Part shown: in pieces, positions 57,769 through 64,000 of the stretch
Numbering within the stretch: the stretch's first letter is position 1
How the letters are laid out: every line of letters begins with the position of its first letter
DNA from: Quercus robur
Taxonomy: Eukaryota > Streptophyta > Magnoliopsida > Fagales > Fagaceae
Reading direction: 5' to 3'
Length of the DNA stretch: 64,000 nt
Assembly (NCBI RefSeq): GCF_932294415.1
Contig: NC_065538.1
Coordinates: 75,803,834 to 75,867,833, forward strand
Translations under genes and position numbers: made by a program
The notes under the pieces: generated by a model
Seen by the model: the letters and a program-made list of their open reading frames with translations, nothing else
Told to the model about the DNA's origin: nothing
Databases searched by the model: none

Positions 57769-59911
57769 CATCAAAGGGACTGAAGCTCTTGCAACTAACT
57801 GCAATGTGGAAAACAAACCCATGGTCTAGAATTTGATATATAAAGATATAAGCTCCTCTGTCACAGTCCAACAATATGCAAGTTGTTCAAAGTGTAAGGC
57901 CTGCTACTACGAATGTCACCCTGTAGCTGTATCTAATTTAGCAGTTCAATTGATGAAGTAGACGTCATAAGTTCAAATCTTATCATATAAAAAAAAAAAA
58001 AAAATCATAAATCCTATCATTATTTAAAAAAAAAAAAAAAGACGGAACTGAAATTGTAGCTTCTATATTTTATCATAATGTGTATATTTAACATGTGAGT
58101 ACATTGTAGACCATTTTCCTGGGAAGGTTCATATTGTCAGCATCCCTTGTACCTCATATAATGCAAGCATCTAAAAATGTGTATTGTTTAGTAACCTGAG
58201 ATCACTATCACAATAATTCATGCCTCATGAAACATCAGAATTTTCATTATTCTCTGAGAATTTAGGAAAAAAAATATGGAGCCTAGAGTTGTAAAATTCC
58301 AAGCCCCATAAAAAAGAAAATAAAATTCTAATCTCCTAATTTCTCAATTTTTATACAGTTAAACATTAAATGCTTCCTTCTAAATTTTATCAGGAGCTTC
58401 TGCAATGGCAAATGAAAACTATTCTACACTATACATTCATTTATGTTGACATGCACGTTAGTCCAAAAATATGAATGTCTAAAACATATTCTAGAAGTTT
58501 TGTGTCCGTGTCCAGTCCAGTATGCTTTGCCGCATTCTTGTTTAGATACACTTCAAGAACATCCCATCTCCTCCAGTTGAAATGCCGAAATCAACGTAAT
58601 CAAAAGGGTTGATTTTATTGAGAAATCAATGTCTTACTCTATATTTTTGGGAATAAAACAAGAGAACAGTACCCTGACAAATGGTTCTGTTTACGTACTT
58701 TGGATTTGTTTATCTTTCCTTGTTTTTGGCTGGAATTCACCAAACTATCCGTGATCTTTGGTGAATTATTAAATTTGTTATTAAAAAAAAAAAAAAAACT
58801 TCGATGTGATGCAAAAAGCTCTGTGCAGCATTCCTTTGTTAGTCTCAACAGCAATTGTGAATTTACCAAAATACTCAAGTTTGAATGCCAACCCTGATGC
58901 ACTACAAGTCTACATGTGACTTTTGCTTTTTGTTCTTTATAATATAAGCTGTCCATTTTAATTCCCAGTATGGCAGAAAATTTTCCTTGTTTACCTATCT
59001 ATTAACATCTAATTCTGAAATTTCGGTCCAGTTTGGTCCACTTAGGTCCATTCAAACAATTTCAATCCACTTTTGTCAATTCAGTCAATTTCGGTCCATT
59101 CTAAAACAAATTGGGTGTCATGTTATAACTTATAAATGGATTTTTACAGATTTCTTTTGTATTCATACATAAATTTTTTTGGATTTCTAATCTTTTGGAT
59201 AGTGGGGAAACAGGTTAGCCACTAGAATGTTTAATTCACAAACCACATTGCCCAACTAAAATAGAATAAAAAACAAAACTATAAATCTATTTCTGACTTT
59301 TTATTTTTAATACTAAGTAAATCTTTTACAAATCAAATAAATACAAATTGAGTCTCATTCCTGCATAAGATGATCACAAACTTATTCATAAAAAAGAAAA
59401 AAAGAAAAAGAAAAGAAAAGAAGATGATCACAAACTTTCCTTTGAAGGGTATATACGTCTGACTCAATCCTTTCTTCCGTATGAAAATTCTGTCGGTCAT
59501 TGATTGAAACTTTTACAGCAGGGACACTTGAGGCTATTGAGAGTGGCAAGCTTTCCCTACCATGATTTTTGTATGTAATTCATGAGCTTCAATGTACACC
59601 ATGATCTCCAAGAAAAAGGATTTCCATAGTTCTGTACCACTACTACAAGAATTTGATTCTATGACATCAAAATTTTTAACATATCAGATGAGCCATCAGT
59701 TGTGAAGCTTTAGAAACAGCATGACCTTCAAAAAGCTGCATAATAGATCCTTGTGCTCACTCCGAAAACATTATTCCAAAAAATACTTGCACCTAATGTA
59801 GGAACCTGACAAGAGAAATCAACAATCGTAGAAGTTCTGGACTTGAAACACTGGCATAAGGCATTGTGCAGACTTAGAACAAACTGGCTCAAAGAGCTCA
59901 AAAAGCATCAA
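57769..59911. other. 3' flank of the kinase gene and spacer
   Basis: No gene. A segment at about 57935-58005 contains AAGTTCAAATCTTATC and an A-run, faintly SINE-like. Poly-A/T runs at 57989-58003, 58025-58040 and 58782-58797. The GGTCCA repeat is listed separately. Confidence 0.4.
59019..59102. repeat. Degenerate ~10-bp minisatellite (GGTCCA core)
   Basis: Successive units TTTCGGTCCA, GTTTGGTCCA, CTTAGGTCCA, TTTCAATCCA, CTTTTGTCAA and TTTCGGTCCA, about eight in total. The core is GGTCCA preceded by three or four pyrimidine-rich positions. Confidence 0.75.
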
Positions 59912-60289
59912 CTAGATGTTGAAGTCATTCTTAAGGATTCTGTAATTGTAACCGGGGATTCTGTTTAGACGATTGCTTTCTGAAACTTCAACAACAGAAC
60001 ACATGCTTGGCAGGATCCCGCTACTATTTCTCCTCTTCTTCCTTCTCCATGTCATTATCAAGAACCAAAGACCAGGCTTGGAGTGACCACTGGTGGAAGC
60101 CATGTCCACAATTTGTCCCTGAGGCTTTCGGGAGCTTCCACATTGGTCTATTTCAACCTTGCTGAAATACTCAATTTCCTTTCTGACAAGCGATCCTACG
60201 GTGCCTCGTGTGCCTATTGCAACTGGAGCAGCAATTGCAGCCATTTTCTCAGGGAGCTTGGTGCTAGTGGTGGTGGCTTTATACTGCAT
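59912..60289 (-). CDS. Small plant-specific protein of unknown function (probable)
   Basis: Intronless 125-codon ORF on the minus strand, starting MQYKATTTSTKLPEKMAAIA. The centre reads GTRGTVGSLVRKEIEYFSKV, a motif I recall from short uncharacterised plant proteins (usually GTRGTIGSLVMQEIEYF...). It is followed by a basic stretch, WRRKKRRNSSGILPSMCSVV, that could be a nuclear signal. No signal peptide or membrane helix. The function is unknown. An in-frame Met at residue 16 could be the true start, since family members often begin near MAAIAAP. The conserved core and intact frame favour a real gene. Confidence 0.65.
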   Translation of the reverse strand: MQYKATTTSTKLPEKMAAIAAPVAIGTRGTVGSLVRKEIEYFSKVEIDQCGSSRKPQGQIVDMASTSGHSKPGLWFLIMTWRRKKRRNSSGILPSMCSVVEVSESNRLNRIPGYNYRILKNDFNI

Positions 60290-60996
60290 TTTTAAAGATA
60301 TATGGATGGAGGCTTCTGAATGAAGAAACTTCGCTCCTGGGTCTTTATCTTGGGTGGGAATTGCTTTGAATTTGGTTTAAGTATCTCTACTTTATTCTCT
60401 TTATCATGTACTCATTGAACTACTTTTCTTAAAGTGGACACAGCATGAGAATTTGCATAATTGACGCTTTTAAATAGGACATGGTAATCATATCCTTGTG
60501 TTTGCAATGAAAGCATGCGTGTTTTCCGGATTAAATTTGTTATCAGTTGTTATTTGAGACTTCTCTGTTTATGATTGAACATGGTACGGATAAGACATTG
60601 TTTTCCTGAATATTTACTCTTGCCGAAAAAATATATGGACAAAATAGAAAATTCCACATGCTTTTGATTGTTTCCTCATTTTCTTCGTTGGGTAAAAACT
60701 TCTTCTCATACGCTTTCACCCTCTTGCTTTGAGTGCTTTTTCTTGGTGTGGGGCCAAAGTGTTGTTCACATTTCTATTTCATTCTTTTGCTTTTTGATTA
60801 TTAATGTCAAGATTAGTTTAGTCTTTCAATTCTGAACAGTGTCTGCTTTTATACCATTTGAAAAGTGTAATTATGCAGTTGTTTGAGTGAAGACTTACTT
60901 TTCTTATTATATGGTTTCAAAGTAACAATTGATTAAACCCATTAACGTTTCTCAAAAAAAAAAAAACCATTAAGTGAAGTGACAGAAATCATCTTC

Positions 60997-61032
<36 letters not shown>

Positions 61033-61913
61033 TTTTTTAATATAGAAATTCTACTCTAACATAATCTAAGTGTATGTATGTAAAACTCTCTCCTGAAAAC
61101 TTCCAATTACTGTTTATGCGTCAGCGTCTGAGTTGATCAGTGTTATAACACTCCATAATGATAATTTCCATTGTGCTCAAGGCTTCATTAAAGGTCAAAT
61201 TTCTATTGGACCATTGGGTATGTTTTTTACTCTATATTCCAGCCACCCTTCCCCTTACTACTCTCCTCTCCTTCCCCAATCACCCTTCCTTCCAAACATA
61301 CCATTAGGGGTACTCGAAATAGACGCTTCATTTCTTCACCATCACCAGTCAGGTACTCACTGATTCTGTGACATTGACTGCTTTCTAACCTCAAATAGCA
61401 AACGTATGAAGACAAGGCTTACAAAAGCTTTGCATCAGCAATGGCCTATGTGTCGAGCTAAGCACTTGCAGAATGTCTCCTAATTGGATAATTAGTAATT
61501 ACAGCCCTGTAATGTATACTTTAATATTTTTGGACGCCAAAAAGTCAAAGACTACAATGGTAGTCATATTCTTTTCTTCAAAATATAAATTACACTGTAA
61601 TCGTCCAAGTACACTCATAGATCAAAGACTTGCTTCAAAGCAAGTGATAAGAACGAATCAATGAAGGGGACAATTATACCCCAGATATCTGTATCATGCA
61701 ACATCATGACTGCTAAAGCTCATGTTCATGTAATGAATAACAAACACAGAATTTTTTTTCTTTTTTTTGGTAAGCCTCAAAATTGGATGTTTCCTCTTAT
61801 TCTCTTATATACCTCTAAACATATTCCCCACTCCTGCTTTCATTCCCTTTTTTTTTTTTCCTTATTTTGTTAAACTATGATTTTAATTTTATGTATGATA
61901 TCTATATAGCAAA
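60290..61913. other. Spacer between the small gene and the phospholipase gene
   Basis: No gene. CTTTT and T tracts at 60995-61040. A roughly 95-bp segment at 61213-61308 has inverted ends (ATTGGGTATGTTTTTT and CCAAACATACCAT) like a short hAT MITE. The 3' UTR of the phospholipase gene should lie just left of 61914. Confidence 0.35.
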
Positions 61914-64000
61914 CTATTGTCTACTGGGGAGATGGCACGAAAACCTCAACCTCCGATGTGCAGCCAGAGCATGTTGCAGAGCAACATCTATACTTGCACC
62001 ATCTCGGAACAATGAGTCATACAATTCACAGACAAACTGAGACAGTTCCTCCTCATCTTCTTCCCAAAAACTAGTGGTATGGTCAACACTTTTCTCAAGG
62101 TCACTGTCTTCCCAATCACTCACCGGACTGGCAGGTTCAGCTTCTTCATCTTCTGCCTCTTCATCTCCAATCTCAAACTTCCCATTTTCAAAAATATTGA
62201 GCTCCCCTGATCCATGGAAGGTTGTTATCTGTGTTTCAGGGGGCTCAGTTGAAGAACATATAACAGCTTTGGCACCAGAGTCAAGAAGGGCCTTAATCAG
62301 ACCTGAGTTAGGCCCACAAGTCCCTGTGCAAATTATTATTCTATCCCTCCAAGCTCCAACCTACAATTATTCAAGAAATAAAGCATCAGCCACATCAATG
62401 AAAAAGAGAAATAGTAATACATAAAGCAACCCTGCCTTAAAAGAGCTATGCTCTCTTGGAAAGAGAAACTCAAACCTCATATCTTTTATGGATCACTAAA
62501 TTCTAAAATCACCAATATTCACATCTTTGTATTGCATTCCAATGTTCTTAAAGAAAACCATGAGATTTGACAAGATGTTAATAGCCTTTTTCTTACTAGC
62601 AAACTATGAACTTGCTATTACTTCCCCTTTAATTCAAGGTTATCATTCTTTAAACCTTGTTTCCAATAGAGTAATAGAGAAAAAACACATAAAATTTGGG
62701 GACTTGCAACATGACACAAATAATTATGCTAATGCAATGATCCTAGGGACCAAACCCAGGACCCACTTTTGGAGGGACTAACCGTACCTACTAATGGCCA
62801 GTGATGAAAAGCTCAGAGGGCATTCCTTAAGAATGAATGTCATTGACACAACAGAACACAACACAAAACAATAGGAAATCATGGGCTTATTGCAATAAAA
62901 CTCTCAGATGTTAAGACATTCTACTACATTTGTAATAAAGTTAGAAGCAATTCTCTTATATTAATCTAAGAGCTCTTATCTTCGTGGCCCAAGTACAACT
63001 GTACAATAGTCATTATGTGTAAAAAAATATTTGGGGTACCAACTTCAATTATATGACATACAATTGAAACAGAAGAAATGTAAATTATTAAGATTAATAT
63101 ATTTTAGAATATGAACCTATTGTTTGAGTGAATTTGCTTTTGCAGTTATGATGTAATTAAATTATTTTTTTATATTCTTCATTTCATGTGCAATTAGATT
63201 TGATTTTGCCTCTATGATGGTTTTTTATTCAATTTCTATTGTTGCCAAAGTAACTAAACTTGAGCAAGAGTGCCAAAATCCAAATATATTTTTTCCCCGG
63301 ATAAGAAGTATTCTAAATAATTCGTCTTTGATATAAATTTAGGAAAAATAACTATACAACCTCTTTTTACATAAACAATTAGTTCACAACCTATTGATAA
63401 TTAACACAAGGAAATAAATGCATTTGTCCCATTAACACCTGGCAATAAATTAATACTTTGACATAAATGCAAGCTTTTGTTGAAGAGAATAATGTTTCTT
63501 TCTCAAGGAATGCATCACACGTCAAAACCTTAGGCTGTGGGCTAATACATCAAGGCAAAAGCTCTTGTTTTCCCCCTTCTAGAATTCTAAATCATCACTC
63601 CCTATGGAAATCAGATTATAACTGAAATTTAATTTTTGGAGGGGTGGGGGGTGGAAGATAGCTACAGATAGTTACAGAAGTTGAATAAATATTAGACTAC
63701 TAAGTACTAATCATTTCCAAAGCTCCACAAAATTTAGAGGAAAAAGGAAAACTATGTAAATATAAGTGAAAGCCAAGAACATACCATCCAACGAACATCA
63801 TCAGGAGTTAAGTGCATAGAAGGGACTGTTCTACGGAACATATATGCCCCAATTTCTTGGTCATCTTCCATGACCTTCAAAAACATAACAAACTTATTAA
63901 TTTGATAACTTCACATTAATGAAAAAATAAATCATCAGGAAAGAGAATTAAAAAGGAATACTTGGGTTTGGCGCCCTATATAACGATGGCCAATGCCTCC
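61914..64000 (-). CDS. Phospholipase A I-like patatin protein, last three exons (5' part outside window)
   Basis: Minus-strand exons: 63962 to beyond 64000, 63785-63874 and 61914-62360, with phases that agree. Translation: GGIGHRYIGRQTQ, then VMEDDQEIGAYMFRRTVPSM and HLTPDDVRWM, then VGAWRDRIIICTGTCGPNSG, ICSSTEPPE, FENGKFEIGDEEAEDEE and ending SPVSDWEDSDLEKS, LSQFVCELYDSLFRDGA, FSCHLPSRQ. I recognise this as the C-terminus of the large plant phospholipase A I (At1g61850 type), which has an N-terminal repeat region and a patatin catalytic domain and releases acyl chains from membrane lipids. The catalytic Ser-Asp dyad lies outside the window. An acidic stretch (about 20 Glu/Asp residues) precedes the conserved tail. 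Confidence 0.85.

Noticed and set aside
1-64000. An undescribed multi-gene system such as a biosynthetic cluster, defence locus or CRISPR array
   Set aside because: The genes found are unrelated housekeeping or signalling families, repeats fit known element classes, and no regularly spaced repeat array exists.

Overview
The window is nuclear DNA from a flowering plant. It shows introns with plant consensus splice sites, long AT-rich intergenic stretches, LINE/SINE/MITE/MULE debris, and genes of plant-only families. Several repeats look like ones common in oak and relatives (Fagales). That placement is recall, not a search result, and is tentative.

Six protein genes are well supported, and a seventh is likely. 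(1) A TOM1/TOM3-family membrane protein gene on the minus strand at 1345-3870; its 3' exons lie left of the window. (2) An intronless F-box gene, minus, 22937-24082. (3) An intronless mitochondrial PPR gene, plus, 30180-31400, with a tRNA-Trp(CCA) gene 210 bp upstream. (4) A four-exon GT14 glucuronosyltransferase (GlcAT14 type), plus, 40056-42782. (5) An eight-exon mitochondrial cardiolipin synthase, minus, 45997-50507. (6) A five-exon receptor-like cytoplasmic kinase (RLCK-VII), plus, 55121-57768. The last three exons of a phospholipase A I-like patatin protein are on the minus strand at the right edge (61914-64000). A 125-codon ORF at 59912-60289 is probably a small plant gene. As I recall, the PPR, kinase and phospholipase homologues are close neighbours on Arabidopsis chromosome 1, so 30-64 kb may be an ancient conserved block.

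The region from 4 to 30 kb is mostly repeats: a 5'-truncated LINE with a 16-bp target duplication, two solo LTRs each with a clean 5-bp target duplication, a probable third LTR, several RNase-H-end LINE fragments, MITEs, and a 1.4-kb segment (16.6-18.0 kb) duplicated at 27.2-29.4 kb. The region from 31 to 46 kb is built from duplications. Sequence downstream of the PPR gene (copy B) matches sequence downstream of the GlcAT14 gene (copy C). A shrunken third copy (36.7-37.3 kb) joins a piece of GlcAT14 exon 1 directly to that downstream sequence. These copies act as filled and empty sites that order a LINE and a SINE insertion in time. Two long-inverted-repeat, Mutator-like non-autonomous elements (38469-39608 and 53466-54233) have 10- and 9-bp target duplications.

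No operon, CRISPR array, defence island or other novel multi-gene system was seen. The most interesting signals are structural: the duplication history with nested insertions, a GC-AG intron, the fold-back elements, and a few coding-like stretches I cannot name.
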